Positions 30,390 to 39,589 of a stretch of 64,000 bases of DNA are shown piece by piece. Under the pieces are notes generated by a model. The model did not search any database and was not told the origin of the DNA. It saw nothing but the letters and a program-made list of their open reading frames with translations. Each line of letters opens with the position of its first letter. Position 1 is the first letter of the stretch. The translations under genes were made by a program, and so were the position numbers. This DNA is from Bacteroidota bacterium. Lineage in GTDB: Bacteria > Bacteroidota > Bacteroidia > Cytophagales > Cyclobacteriaceae. Location: NCBI GenBank assembly GCA_018266395.1, contig JAFEAM010000006.1, positions 1 to 64,000 of the forward strand, read 5' to 3'.

Positions 30390-33300
30390 ATGATTTCCGC
30401 TGCGCTAAGAAAGCCTATTTCAGTCATCGTCGTCATCCTGGGGATTGTTGTGTTCTCCATTCTTTCCCTGATGAAGATTCCGGTTGACATATTCCCAAAA
30501 CTCAACCTCCCCACGATCTACATTGCGCAGCCTTATGGTGGTATGGCACCTGATCAGATGGAGGGATTCATCGCCACGCGCTATCAGAACCAACTGCTGT
30601 ACGTAACGGGCATCAAGGATATTGAAGTAAAAAATGTACAGGGCCTGTGCCTGGTCAAATGTACTTTTTACGAAGATGTGAACATGGCCCAGGTTTCCGG
30701 CGAAGTCGCCAACCAGGTGAGCCGCGTGATGAGCTACATGCCTCCGGGCACCGTGCCGCCAACCGTTGTACGCTTTGATGCCTCCAGTCTGCCGGTGGGA
30801 GAGCTGGTGTTCAGCAGCAAACAGGCGAGCCTCAACGAAATGCAGGACCTGGCTTCGACACGCATCCGCCCAATGTTCTCACAGATACCGGGTGCCTCAG
30901 CCCCGCCGCCCTTCGGAGGGAATGAGCGCACCATCGTGGTCAAGGTCAATCCCGAACAAATGGTGGGTTATGAACTCACTCCTGATGACATCGTGAAAGC
31001 CGTGGTCGATAACAACCAGATATCTCCTGCGGGTAATGTGCGCATTGCAGATTATAATGTGATGACGCCCAACAACACGGTCATTGACCAGGCAGAGGAA
31101 TTCCTCAACATTCCACTGAAGAAAGGGGCGGGGCCCACTGTTTTTCTTCGTGATGTTGCAACCGTGGAAGACGCCGCAGACGTGACTGTGGGCTATGCTC
31201 TTGTTAACGGCAAAAGATCCGTCTATATCCCTGTAACAAAGACGGCAGACGCCAGCACCATGGACGTGGTGAATGCTTTGAAGAGCAGGTTGCCTGAAAT
31301 GCAAGCGCTTCTGCCGGACTACATCGACCTTCGATATGAATTTGATCAGTCAGTGTATGTGGTTGCCGCGGTGGAGAGCCTGGCTACTGAGGGCGTACTG
31401 GGTGCCCTGCTTACGGGTCTGATGGTGTTTCTCTTTCTCCGTGATCTGAGAAGTTCGCTGGTGGTGATCCTTACCATCCCTATTTCTGTAATGGCCGCGG
31501 TCATGTTCCTGAACCTCTTCGGTCAGACAATCAACATCATGACGTTGTCTGGCCTTGCACTTGCGATCGGTATCCTTGTCGACCAGGCGACGGTTGCAAT
31601 CGAAAATATCCACCAGCATCTGGAAATGGGAAAACACAAGGCGAGGGCCATTCTGGATGCGTCGCGCGAAGTTTCATTCCCGCTGCTGCTGATTACTTTC
31701 TGCATTCTGGCGGTGTTCGCGCCGGCCTTTCTTATGACGGGTGTGCCGAAGGGGATGTTTCTGCCGCTGTCGCTGTCCGTGGGATTCTCCATGCTGGTGT
31801 CCTACTTCCTGTCACAGACGTTTGTGCCGGTGGTATCCAACTGGTGGCTGAAGGACCACAGCCATACTGTGCAGGGCCACTCAGCTCCAGGCGGTTTCGA
31901 AAAATTCAAGCAGCGATACGTAAAAATCCTGAACAGCATCATCGAGGGCAGGAGGAAGGCGGTTGTGATTTACCTCATCATCAGCTTTGGATTCATCATC
32001 GGGGGCTTTCTTCTCATCGGAAAGGACCTCATGCCCAAGATTGAACATTCAAGACAGTTTCAGGTGCGGCTGATCGGACCGGAAGGTCTGCGCATCGAAA
32101 GAACGGAAGAAGCGGTCATCTCCACGATACGGGTGATAGAAGGAATTGTCGGGCGGAACAAAGTGGACATCACTTCGGCATTTGTGGGGATGACGCCTTC
32201 CAGTTATGGCACCAATGCCCTCTACATTTTTAACAGCGGTCCCCAGGAAGCCATCCTTCAGGTAAACTTGTCGGAACACTACAAGGTGAAATCGCTTGAC
32301 GTGTTGAAAGATCAGATCCGGCAGGAAGTCAGAAAAGCACTGCCCGACATTCAGTTGTCATTCGAGCCCATTGAGCTCACCGACAAGATCATGAGCCAGG
32401 GCGCCAATACACCAATCGAAGTGCTGGTGGGATCCAAGAATCTGGAAGACGCGCGCGACTTCGCCGGCAAGGTGAAGAATGAACTTACCCAGGTGCCTTT
32501 CCTTCGCGACATCCGCATCAACCAACCGCTCGAATATCCATCCCTTACCGTTGAGATCAACAGGGAAAAGGCAGCACAGTTTGGATTGACTGCCTCCGAC
32601 ATCGCCAAGTCGATGGTGGCCGCAACCTCTTCAAGCCGGTTTACATCAAAGAACCTCTGGCTGGATAAAGACAAAGGCTTTGCTTACCAGGTGCAGGTGC
32701 AGGTTCCGGAATATCAAATGAGCTCGGTGGAGGATATGGAGAACATCCCATTGGTGCGAGGACAACTGCGCCCTGCGCTGGCCGACATTGCCACCATCAA
32801 GCAGACCAATATCCCGGCTGAGTTCGACAGGATCGGTCCCCGCCGGATCGTGACGGTATCCGCCAATGTGTTCCGCAAGGACCTGGGAAGTGCCGCTGCT
32901 GCCGTCCGTGAGTCGATTGAAAAGGCAGGGGAACAACCCAAGGGAATGTCCGTGGAGGTAAGAGGTCTTGTGCGACTGCTGGAAGAAACACTCAGCAGCC
33001 TCCAGTCGGGACTGCTACTTGCCATTGTAGTGATCTTCCTGTTGCTCTCGGCAAACTATCAATCATTCAAAGTATCATTTGTGGTATTGATTACCGTTCC
33101 AGCTGTGCTGGCCGGATCCATTCTCATCCTGCTGGCGACTGGAGGAACACTCAATCTTCAATCCTATATGGGCATCATCATGTCAGTAGGCGTATCCATC
33201 GCCAACGCAGTGCTTTTGGTGACCTATGCAGAGAAGGCCAGACTGGACTCCGGCGATGCTGTGGGTGCGGCTAAGGCTGCTGGCGCTGCCCGTCTCCGTC

Positions 33301-33563
33301 CGATCCTCATGACTTCAATCGCCATGGTGGTTGGCATGCTCCCCATGGCCAGCGGACTGAGTGAAAGCGGCGAACAGGCTGCGCCGCTGGGAAGAGCTGT
33401 GATCGGTGGACTGATTGCCTCGACCTTTGCAGCCTTGCTCATTCTCCCCGCCGTGTTCTCGCTGGTTCAGTCCCGCACTTCCACTCAATCGGTGTCGCTG
33501 GATCCCAATGACCGACGCAGTGAATTTTATGACTTACATGATTATCAAACGACCACCAATTAA
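30390..33563 (+). CDS. RND efflux pump permease, second of a tandem pair
   Basis: The 1057-residue RND transporter begins eight bases after its paralogue and is close to it throughout. The TM4 acidic pair is further altered: D398-Q399 (ILVDQATVAIEN), and the TM10 Lys is again replaced by Ala (A938, VGVSIANAVLLV). The periplasmic loops are less conserved than the helices. Together with the first pump it is likely a product of gene duplication. The adaptor gene starts 10 bases after its stop. Confidence 0.87.
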   Translation: MISAALRKPISVIVVILGIVVFSILSLMKIPVDIFPKLNLPTIYIAQPYGGMAPDQMEGFIATRYQNQLLYVTGIKDIEVKNVQGLCLVKCTFYEDVNMAQVSGEVANQVSRVMSYMPPGTVPPTVVRFDASSLPVGELVFSSKQASLNEMQDLASTRIRPMFSQIPGASAPPPFGGNERTIVVKVNPEQMVGYELTPDDIVKAVVDNNQISPAGNVRIADYNVMTPNNTVIDQAEEFLNIPLKKGAGPTVFLRDVATVEDAADVTVGYALVNGKRSVYIPVTKTADASTMDVVNALKSRLPEMQALLPDYIDLRYEFDQSVYVVAAVESLATEGVLGALLTGLMVFLFLRDLRSSLVVILTIPISVMAAVMFLNLFGQTINIMTLSGLALAIGILVDQATVAIENIHQHLEMGKHKARAILDASREVSFPLLLITFCILAVFAPAFLMTGVPKGMFLPLSLSVGFSMLVSYFLSQTFVPVVSNWWLKDHSHTVQGHSAPGGFEKFKQRYVKILNSIIEGRRKAVVIYLIISFGFIIGGFLLIGKDLMPKIEHSRQFQVRLIGPEGLRIERTEEAVISTIRVIEGIVGRNKVDITSAFVGMTPSSYGTNALYIFNSGPQEAILQVNLSEHYKVKSLDVLKDQIRQEVRKALPDIQLSFEPIELTDKIMSQGANTPIEVLVGSKNLEDARDFAGKVKNELTQVPFLRDIRINQPLEYPSLTVEINREKAAQFGLTASDIAKSMVAATSSSRFTSKNLWLDKDKGFAYQVQVQVPEYQMSSVEDMENIPLVRGQLRPALADIATIKQTNIPAEFDRIGPRRIVTVSANVFRKDLGSAAAAVRESIEKAGEQPKGMSVEVRGLVRLLEETLSSLQSGLLLAIVVIFLLLSANYQSFKVSFVVLITVPAVLAGSILILLATGGTLNLQSYMGIIMSVGVSIANAVLLVTYAEKARLDSGDAVGAAKAAGAARLRPILMTSIAMVVGMLPMASGLSESGEQAAPLGRAVIGGLIASTFAALLILPAVFSLVQSRTSTQSVSLDPNDRRSEFYDLHDYQTTTN

Positions 33564-33573
33564 TTCCATGACT

Positions 33574-34701
33574 ATGAAATCACGCTTCTATAGCATATTT
33601 CTCCGCCCACTGCTGCTGATCCTGCCGGCAGCCATGATGGCCGCCTGCAGCTCGTCCGCCGACAGAAAGGAGTCTGCCGCCGAGAGCGAGATGGTATTTG
33701 AGGCTTCTGTGCTCAAGAAGGAGAAACTCAGCTACGAACTGAACCTTCCGGGCGAGCTCGAAGGCTATTATGAGACGGGCATTATGGCCAAGGTTAACGG
33801 CTATGTCAAGACCATGAAGGTGGACATCGGTGATCGTGTGACAGAAGGCCAGCTATTGGCGGAACTGGAGGCGCCTGAACTGGTGAGCCAGGTGTCCAGT
33901 TCATACGCGGAATACCAGGCGCACGAAGCCATGTACCTCAACACCAAGGGCAAATACCTGCGCTTAAAGCAGACGAATTTGACTCCTGGTGCAGTGTCGC
34001 CATATGACATGGATCTGGCCAGAACCAATTACATCTCAGACAGTCTGGGCTGGCGTGCAGCAAAAGCAAAATATGAAGCGGTAAACCAGTTGGTCAACTA
34101 CCTGCGGATCACTGCACCTTTCGACGGCATCATCACCGAACGTGCGCTGGCGCCCGGTGCATTTGTCGGGCCCGGCGACAAGCAGGGCATGCCGCTGTTC
34201 AGGCTGAAGAAGGAAACCGTTTTGCGTCTGCACGTGGCGGTACCTGAGAAATACCTTGCCGAGGTGGCAACGGGAGATGAAGTGGGCTTTTCAGTAAAGA
34301 GTTTTCCGGGGGAGATCTTCAAGGGCAGGATTTCCAGGTTGTCGAAAAACCTGAACATCCAGACCCGCTCCGAGATCGTAGAGATTGAGATCAATAACGT
34401 AAAGGGTAAGCTTCTTCCTGGCATGTATGCCATTGCCACCATTCCCATCCGTCGGCCTAATATGACCATAGTGGTTCCTGCCACTGCGGTGGTAACCAAT
34501 ATGGAGAAGCAATTCGTTATCCGGATCAGGCAGGGCAATGTCGTGGAGCATGTGGACGTCGAGAAGGGAGAGGAAAACAAAGGGATGGTCGAGATCTTCG
34601 GCAAGCTCCAGGAAGGGGATACAGTTTTGAATGTGGGTTCGGATGAGATCCGGAACAAGGACAAGGTCAGAATCATTGTCGTTGATGAAAAGCACTCATA
34701 G
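33574..34701 (+). CDS. RND efflux adaptor lipoprotein (membrane fusion protein)
   Basis: About 375 residues: a lipoprotein signal (lipobox MAAC near residue 20), then the adaptor blocks AKVNGYVKTMKVDIGDRVTEG (barrel-sandwich half), an alpha hairpin around 110-165, and LRITAPFDGIITER. It links the inner-membrane pump to the outer-membrane factor. It is the last gene of the cluster (outer-membrane factor, pump, pump, adaptor), an order that differs from the adaptor-first order of the second efflux operon. I start it at the ATG at 33574; the open frame overlapping the pump gene further upstream is spurious, and ATG 33568 is an equal alternative. Confidence 0.83.
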   Translation: MKSRFYSIFLRPLLLILPAAMMAACSSSADRKESAAESEMVFEASVLKKEKLSYELNLPGELEGYYETGIMAKVNGYVKTMKVDIGDRVTEGQLLAELEAPELVSQVSSSYAEYQAHEAMYLNTKGKYLRLKQTNLTPGAVSPYDMDLARTNYISDSLGWRAAKAKYEAVNQLVNYLRITAPFDGIITERALAPGAFVGPGDKQGMPLFRLKKETVLRLHVAVPEKYLAEVATGDEVGFSVKSFPGEIFKGRISRLSKNLNIQTRSEIVEIEINNVKGKLLPGMYAIATIPIRRPNMTIVVPATAVVTNMEKQFVIRIRQGNVVEHVDVEKGEENKGMVEIFGKLQEGDTVLNVGSDEIRNKDKVRIIVVDEKHS

Positions 34702-35183
34702 GTAGCAAGAAAATGGTTCCGTGCAGTTCGTTCCTTACAACGGCTGCCGGAGCCCCCTGCGTTTTCATTTGTTGATTGAGCGATTTCTTGATTGGGTGAT
34801 TGGTGCGGAGGAGTAAGAATTGACTTAGCTCAAGTTGTCAGCGAAAAATTTGATAATTGGGTGGTTGGGGAGAACCACTCGCAGAGTCCTCTCACGAGAG
34901 AGTCTTCGATGAAGACCTTTCTATTTATAGAATCGGTGATCGCTTGTTGACGCCGAAGATTAAGAATTGACTTTAATCAACCTGTTAGGAGCTGCCTGTA
35001 ATGTGAGTTTGCGAGCTTCCGAGCCATGCGAGGCTTTATTATTAGTAAGAACGAATTGCACCTTTGCGATTTTGCGTGAACATTTTTCATGACCCGCGAG
35101 CTCTGCGTGGAATGACTAACGACTAACTACTAAGGACTTAAGACCACTCAATCCCGTATATTCGCTTTCTCAACATTCACCCC
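34702..35183. other. non-coding gap with a dispersed repeat
   Basis: No credible gene is visible in these 480 bases. A minus-oriented copy of a short dispersed repeat built on (C)AATCA(C) units lies at 34766-34802 (see the repeat entry). The stretch from 35048 to 35140 is AT-rich. No terminator with a clear T tract was found after the adaptor gene. Confidence 0.5.
34766..34802 (-). repeat. AATCA-type dispersed repeat
   Basis: On the minus strand this reads as CCAATCACCCAATC..., then GCTCAATCAACAAATG. Close matches occur on the plus strand at 36015-36045, 48970-48997, 49301-49322 and 50450-50471. All five lie in gaps between genes. The unit is built from repeated (C)AATCA(C) steps of seven or eight bases, so it has an internal period as well. 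Its role is unknown. Confidence 0.55.
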
Positions 35184-35804
35184 ATGAACATCACCATCAT
35201 CGGCACGGGCAACGTCGGAGGGGCGCTGGCCGCAGCATTCAAAAAAGCAGGGCACACTGTCATCCTTGGTGTACGGAACCCGGTAGGCCCCTTCAAAGGA
35301 AAGGAACTCGCAGACCGGCTTTCACTTCCTGTCCATGGTATCAGTGAAGCCATAAGTAAAAGCGAGGTGATCGTGCTGGCCACACCGGCGCCTATTGCCG
35401 CTGAGGTGGCCAAGTCTCTCGGCGATGTGCACGACAAAGTGATCATCGACACCATGAACGCCGTTTTTACTAAACCGGAGGGATACAACAACACCGCGGA
35501 GGCTATTCTTGCAAACTGCAACTGTACAGACGTCGTGAAGTGCTTCAACACCACCGGCTTCGAAAACATGCTGAATCCTATCTACAACGGCGAAGGCATC
35601 GACATGTTCGTGGCCGGCAGCAGCGAGAAAGGCAAGAAGATTGCCATGCAGCTTTCAAAAGATATCGGATTCTCCCACTGCTGGGATTTTGGCGGCAACG
35701 ACAAGTTCACCCTCATTGAACAAATGGCAGGCTGCTGGATCAACCTGGCCATCATACAGAAGCATGGGAGAGGGATGGCGTTTAAGGTGGTGAAGAGAGG
35801 CTGA
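35184..35804 (+). CDS. NADPH-dependent F420 reductase-type oxidoreductase
   Basis: The 206-residue protein starts with a Rossmann nucleotide site (ITIIGTGNVGGALAAAFKKAG, then VILGVRNP) and matches the F420-dependent NADP reductase fold in length. VIIDTMNAVF and VKCFNTTGFENM are the following conserved blocks. It binds NADP(H); the second substrate is unknown, and most Bacteroidota do not make F420, so the family name should not be taken as its reaction. It stands alone with repeats on both sides. TATATTCG at 35157-35164 is one base off the -7 consensus TAnnTTTG. Confidence 0.72.
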   Translation: MNITIIGTGNVGGALAAAFKKAGHTVILGVRNPVGPFKGKELADRLSLPVHGISEAISKSEVIVLATPAPIAAEVAKSLGDVHDKVIIDTMNAVFTKPEGYNNTAEAILANCNCTDVVKCFNTTGFENMLNPIYNGEGIDMFVAGSSEKGKKIAMQLSKDIGFSHCWDFGGNDKFTLIEQMAGCWINLAIIQKHGRGMAFKVVKRG

Positions 35805-35805
35805 A

Positions 35806-36005
35806 GAATGTTGAATGTTGAATGTCCAATTTTGAATGTTGAAGTATCTCGAAGCGGCAGAGTGAGAGGATGCGGTGGGGCACGGTTTGAGGATTGGTGG
35901 AAGGGGAATGAATGTTGAACAAAGAATAACAAAGAATTTCCAATATTTCCAATTTCGAATAATTTCGAATGTTGAAGTATCCCGAAGCGGCAGTGTAAAA
36001 GACTG
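35806..36005 (+). repeat. TTGAATGTTGAAGTATC dispersed repeat, two copies
   Basis: Two related copies lie directly after the oxidoreductase gene, each containing GAATGTTGAAGTATC then CGAAGCGGCAG (about 35837-35861 and 35968-35993), with several shorter GAATGTTGAA units around them. A third copy follows the efflux operon at 45304-45360. In both places the element starts within about 15 bases of a stop codon. The minus-strand open frames across it are not genes. Confidence 0.55.
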
Positions 36006-36014
36006 CAGTGTCGT

Positions 36015-36045
36015 CAAATCAACCAATCACTCAATCACCAAATGA
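36015..36045 (+). repeat. AATCA-type dispersed repeat
   Basis: Reads AACCAATCACTCAATCACCA then AATGA, between the TTGAATGTTGAAG repeats and the end of the M55 peptidase gene. It is a member of the family described at 34766-34802, in the opposite orientation. Confidence 0.5.
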
Positions 36046-36048
36046 CCC

Positions 36049-36924
36049 CTACCACGAAAGGTACTTATAGATCACCCTGATCAATTTGTAGGCCTCTTCC
36101 ATGTTGGTGGCAGTATAGGCAACGGTGTAGCCGTCAATTCTTTTCATACCTGGAATACTCATCGCCACATCGGCACGTGTGGGGTTGTCCACTTTTATAC
36201 GGAACTCAACCGGGTTCTGCACGGAAAGGGGTTTGACTTTGCCTATATCCTTAATGGCCAGGCGAGTCTGATTCTGCAATTCTTTCTTGACCACATCAGG
36301 ATGAAGAAGTTTCGCTGCAGAAGCTCCGATAGCCTGCTTGGTCACAACCACTCTTACAGGTACCAGTAGTTTCCTGATTTCTTCCGTAAAAGTCTTATCA
36401 CCGGATGCCAGTAACACCGGAACTCCGATTGAGCCGGCGAAGTGTGCATTCAGTCCTCCTTCGCCAACTTCCACGCCATTGAGCCAAAGACCCTTCACAT
36501 TACCCGTACCTGTGTGGGCAAGAAAGCCGTTTTCCGTTCCGGCCATCGCGTGATAACCCAGGAATATTATTCCATCGAATGTGTTATCAAGTCCCTGTAC
36601 CATTCCCAGAGGCTTGATATTGCTTTGAATGTACTCTACGCGGGGATCAAGCTCTGTGTGAAGCAGATTCTGCATGTCGCCATGACTGTCGTTGACGACG
36701 ATTTGGGCCGGTCCTGCTTCAAAAATGGCGGCAACCACTGCATTCACTTCTGCGGTCGTCAGCTTTCTTCCTGTTTCATAGTCCTTCGCACCAGGGGTCA
36801 CCATCGCGCTGGTTCCGATGCCACCAATACCCTCCATATCAACGGATATGAAAATGTGCGGTGGTTTGGACTGGGCAAGGGCCAGGTTAACTGCAAACAA
36901 AAGCGGAAGGAGGAATTTTTTCAT
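36049..36924 (-). CDS. secreted M55 family (DppA-type) D-aminopeptidase
   Basis: The 291-residue product has a signal peptide (1-18, MKKFLLPLLFAVNLALAQ) and an M55 domain. Metal-ligand positions of DppA can be seen: D29 and E31 (SVDMEGIGG), the His in VNDSHGDMQN, the His in FLGYHAMAGT, and the Glu in NGVEVGEGGLNA. The enzyme should remove D-amino acids from peptides, here in the periplasm, perhaps from peptidoglycan fragments. The longer open frame to 36969 adds 15 residues before the signal and is unlikely to be translated. Confidence 0.87.
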   Translation of the reverse strand: MKKFLLPLLFAVNLALAQSKPPHIFISVDMEGIGGIGTSAMVTPGAKDYETGRKLTTAEVNAVVAAIFEAGPAQIVVNDSHGDMQNLLHTELDPRVEYIQSNIKPLGMVQGLDNTFDGIIFLGYHAMAGTENGFLAHTGTGNVKGLWLNGVEVGEGGLNAHFAGSIGVPVLLASGDKTFTEEIRKLLVPVRVVVTKQAIGASAAKLLHPDVVKKELQNQTRLAIKDIGKVKPLSVQNPVEFRIKVDNPTRADVAMSIPGMKRIDGYTVAYTATNMEEAYKLIRVIYKYLSW

Positions 36925-37266
36925 TGGAGTGAGATTAATGATTATTATTCTGGGTCTTCTGAGAAACAACGCTGACGTTCTGCGAATGACCGGTCATGAA
37001 TATCCGGTAGCCTGATCACAAATCAAACGTACTGTGCAGAAAGTCTCTGGCACGCCCTTCAGTTTAACTGCATCATAAAGCCGCATATATTAAAAATAGG
37101 AAATCTGCCCAGGAACTCCGAGCCCCGTTGATGATATGTTGTTGATGGTTGTTCTGGGCCAACCTGACCTCTCTGAAAATATACCTGTGACCTTATCCTA
37201 ACGTGGCAGGCACTGGAGACGTGAACTAAGGAAATGTGTATCTTACAATTTCAGCCAGAGCGGCAA
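36925..37266. promoter_or_regulatory. divergent gap between the M55 peptidase and AraC genes
   Basis: This 340-base gap must hold outward promoters for both genes. It is moderately AT-rich; no clear -7/-33 pair or operator palindrome was identified and no small gene is visible. Confidence 0.35.
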
Positions 37267-38124
37267 ATGGAGAGGATTCCGGTAAGACACATACGGACTG
37301 CAGAGAAACAGGAACTGGGTCAGTTTAGTATCAGGAGATTGATGGACATCATGGGTGGCAAGGACTTGCACCACGAACTTCACCGGCATAATTTCTTCTT
37401 CATTCTCATCCTCAAGAAAGGTAGTGGTATTCATGAAATTGATTTTGTTTCGCATAAAGCCTCCGGCGGTTCCGTTTTCTTCCTTCGACCCGGCCAGGTG
37501 CATCGCCTCGACTTGAAAGCAGGTTCGGAAGGTTATGTGATGGAGTTCGACAGTCAGTTCTTCCGGTCCAAAGACAAATCATCGGCGCTGCGTTTGCGGA
37601 AGGCAAGCAGCAAGAACTATTGCTTCGTGGAGCCCCTTCGATTCAAAAGGCTGAGCAACATCCTGACGAATATTTTTGAAGAATATACCGGTCGCCAGGA
37701 TGGATACCTTGATGCAATCAGGGCTGATCTTGAAATCTTTTGTATTGTGTTCAACCGGCAGAGCCCTGACCCTAAGCATCTCACCAGGAAAGAGAATCTC
37801 TATGAACAGGATCGGTTCGAAGAATTCAATGATCTGCTTGAAAGACATATTGCCAGGGCAAAGAGTGCCTCAGTATATGCAGATCTCCTGAATCTCTCAA
37901 CTTACCAGCTTAATGCCATAACTAAGTCATCCGTAGGCAAGACAGCAGCCGAACTGATTGATGAACACGTAATACTCGAAGCCAAACGACATCTCCTAGC
38001 CACACCGGATCAGATTAAGGATATCGCATGGAATCTTGGGTATGAGGATGTTTCATATTTCATCAGGTTCTTCAAAAAGCATACACGACAGTCCCCTGAA
38101 GCGTTCCGGAAGAACTTGAAATAA
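37267..38124 (+). CDS. AraC-family transcriptional regulator
   Basis: About 285 residues: an N-terminal cupin-like sensor domain (ELHRHNFFFILILKKGSG, then GSVFFLRPGQVHRL) and a C-terminal pair of helix-turn-helices (DLLNLSTYQLNAITKSSVG, then IAWNLGYEDVSYFIRFFKKH). It should bind DNA in response to a small ligand held by the cupin domain. It probably controls the small membrane protein and the flavoprotein genes that follow on the same strand. The start is uncertain: ATG 37267 gives a typical N terminus, and ATG 37234 adds 11 residues. Confidence 0.85.
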   Translation: MERIPVRHIRTAEKQELGQFSIRRLMDIMGGKDLHHELHRHNFFFILILKKGSGIHEIDFVSHKASGGSVFFLRPGQVHRLDLKAGSEGYVMEFDSQFFRSKDKSSALRLRKASSKNYCFVEPLRFKRLSNILTNIFEEYTGRQDGYLDAIRADLEIFCIVFNRQSPDPKHLTRKENLYEQDRFEEFNDLLERHIARAKSASVYADLLNLSTYQLNAITKSSVGKTAAELIDEHVILEAKRHLLATPDQIKDIAWNLGYEDVSYFIRFFKKHTRQSPEAFRKNLK

Positions 38125-38173
38125 GTCCTATTCAACTCCATAATTGTCCTATCCCGATCCAACGGGGCCAGTC

Positions 38174-38181
38174 TACTTTTG
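38174..38181 (+). promoter_or_regulatory. candidate -7 promoter box
   Basis: TACTTTTG matches the Bacteroidota -7 consensus TAnnTTTG exactly and lies 29 bases before the ATG of the small membrane protein gene. The nearest TTG that could serve as a -33 element (38144-38146) is a few bases too far away, so this is tentative. Confidence 0.35.
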
Positions 38182-38210
38182 TCTTGTCAACTATAAACAG
38201 CAAAAGAAAA

Positions 38211-38435
38211 ATGAAAACAAAGACACGACTACTGGCATCCTTGAAGATTTGGGTTGTAATTTACCCATCAATCACCCTGTTTCTGGCTCTCTTCGGCGAG
38301 CTTCTGTCCGGACTTGAATTGTATCAAAGAACATTCATCCTAACCATTTCGCTGGTGCCCTGGATGATGTTTGTTGGCGTTCCGGTTGTCGAATTCCTGA
38401 TCAGCCGGCTCGTAAAAAATCAGATCCAAAAATAG
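38211..38435 (+). CDS. small membrane protein of unknown function
   Basis: Encodes 74 residues with two membrane helices (about 12-32 and 43-63) and basic ends (MKTKTR at the start, RLVKNQIQK at the end). I do not recognise the family. It sits between the AraC gene (86 bases upstream) and the flavoprotein gene (86 bases downstream) on the same strand, which suggests shared control. The open frame begins nine codons earlier, but ATG 38211 follows the candidate promoter at a better distance. Confidence 0.55.
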   Translation: MKTKTRLLASLKIWVVIYPSITLFLALFGELLSGLELYQRTFILTISLVPWMMFVGVPVVEFLISRLVKNQIQK

Positions 38436-38521
38436 CCGAATAGCTTTGCAGTAACCTGTACGCCGCATCATCACCATCGGCGTACAGCCTTTGCTGCAAT
38501 GCAGATTCAAACAGATGCAAT

Positions 38522-39430
38522 ATGTTGGAACTAAATAGATATGATGTAATTATCATAGGTGGCAGCTACGCCGGACTAGCAGCTGGCATGGCCCTGGGTC
38601 GTGCGCTAAGAAAGGTGCTTATTATTGACAGCGGTCTTCCCTGTAACCGGCAAACTCCCTATTCACATAATTTCCTCACCAACGATGGTAAGAAGCCTGC
38701 TGAAATTGCGGCAATAGCACTGCAACAAGTACTGCAATACCGGACGGTGGATTTTCTCCATGACGAGGTGACGGGGGTATCCAGGACGGAGAATCTTTTC
38801 GATATCCACACAAAATCAGGGGAAACATTTAAGTCCAGGAAACTTGTCTTTGCTACCGGAATAAAAGACATCATGCCCGACATTCCTGGATTGGCCGAAT
38901 CCTGGGGTATAGGTGTTCTACACTGTCCCTATTGCCATGGCTACGAGGTGCGGGGACTGAAGACTGGAGTAATAGCAAATGGCGAAGGTGGATTTGAACA
39001 AGTGGCGCTCATCGCCAACTGGACGGATGACCTTACTTTGTTTACAAATGGAAAATCCAATCTCACGCCACAACAAGTATCTAAACTCAAACAACATAAG
39101 ATTGACATTGTTGAGGATGAAATTGTCAGGTTGGAACACAAAGGTGGGGTGATCGACAACATCTTATTCAAAGACGGAAAGAGAGTCCCACTCAGGATAA
39201 TTTATTCCAGGTTGCCCTTCCGACAGCATACAGATTTGCCACAGTTACTTGGTTGTGAATTGTCGCCGGAGGGATACCTCAAAGTCGATTCTGCGCAAAA
39301 GACTTCTGTCCCGGGTGTATTTGCATGCGGCGACAACTGTACTCGAATGCGTACGGTTGCCAATGCAGTATCCATGGGTACCACCACGGGTCTCATGGTC
39401 AATAGAGAGCTTATTGAAGAGGAATTCTAA
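38522..39430 (+). CDS. thioredoxin-reductase-like FAD-dependent oxidoreductase
   Basis: The 302-residue flavoprotein has an N-terminal FAD site (DVIIIGGSYAGLAAGMALG), a redox-active C135-P-Y-C138 pair (LHCPYCHGYE) at the place of the thioredoxin reductase CxxC, and a C-terminal FAD block (GVFACGDNCTRMRTVANA). The NAD(P) site is unusual: IANGEGGFEQVALIAN stands where GxGxxA/S is expected. It should transfer electrons from NAD(P)H or another donor through FAD to a disulfide. It is not next to the thioredoxin gene at 21.6 kb, and its partner is unknown. Confidence 0.8.
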   Translation: MLELNRYDVIIIGGSYAGLAAGMALGRALRKVLIIDSGLPCNRQTPYSHNFLTNDGKKPAEIAAIALQQVLQYRTVDFLHDEVTGVSRTENLFDIHTKSGETFKSRKLVFATGIKDIMPDIPGLAESWGIGVLHCPYCHGYEVRGLKTGVIANGEGGFEQVALIANWTDDLTLFTNGKSNLTPQQVSKLKQHKIDIVEDEIVRLEHKGGVIDNILFKDGKRVPLRIIYSRLPFRQHTDLPQLLGCELSPEGYLKVDSAQKTSVPGVFACGDNCTRMRTVANAVSMGTTTGLMVNRELIEEEF

Positions 39431-39589
39431 CTTGAGCCAAGGGGGCTATGCAAATGTTCTGATCATCTCTTTTTGTCGAACTCGTTAAACCTTGCCCTGT
39501 TGCAAAAATTCTGACTTTCATCATCCTGCATACCTCCCGCTTTTCCTATCTTAAGCCCCTATTGATTCGGAGAATTCATCGGGTCGAAG

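Noticed and set aside
33415-33573. Longer start for the adaptor protein, overlapping the pump gene
   Set aside because: The lipoprotein signal begins at 33574; the upstream part has no signal and is the pump gene in another frame.
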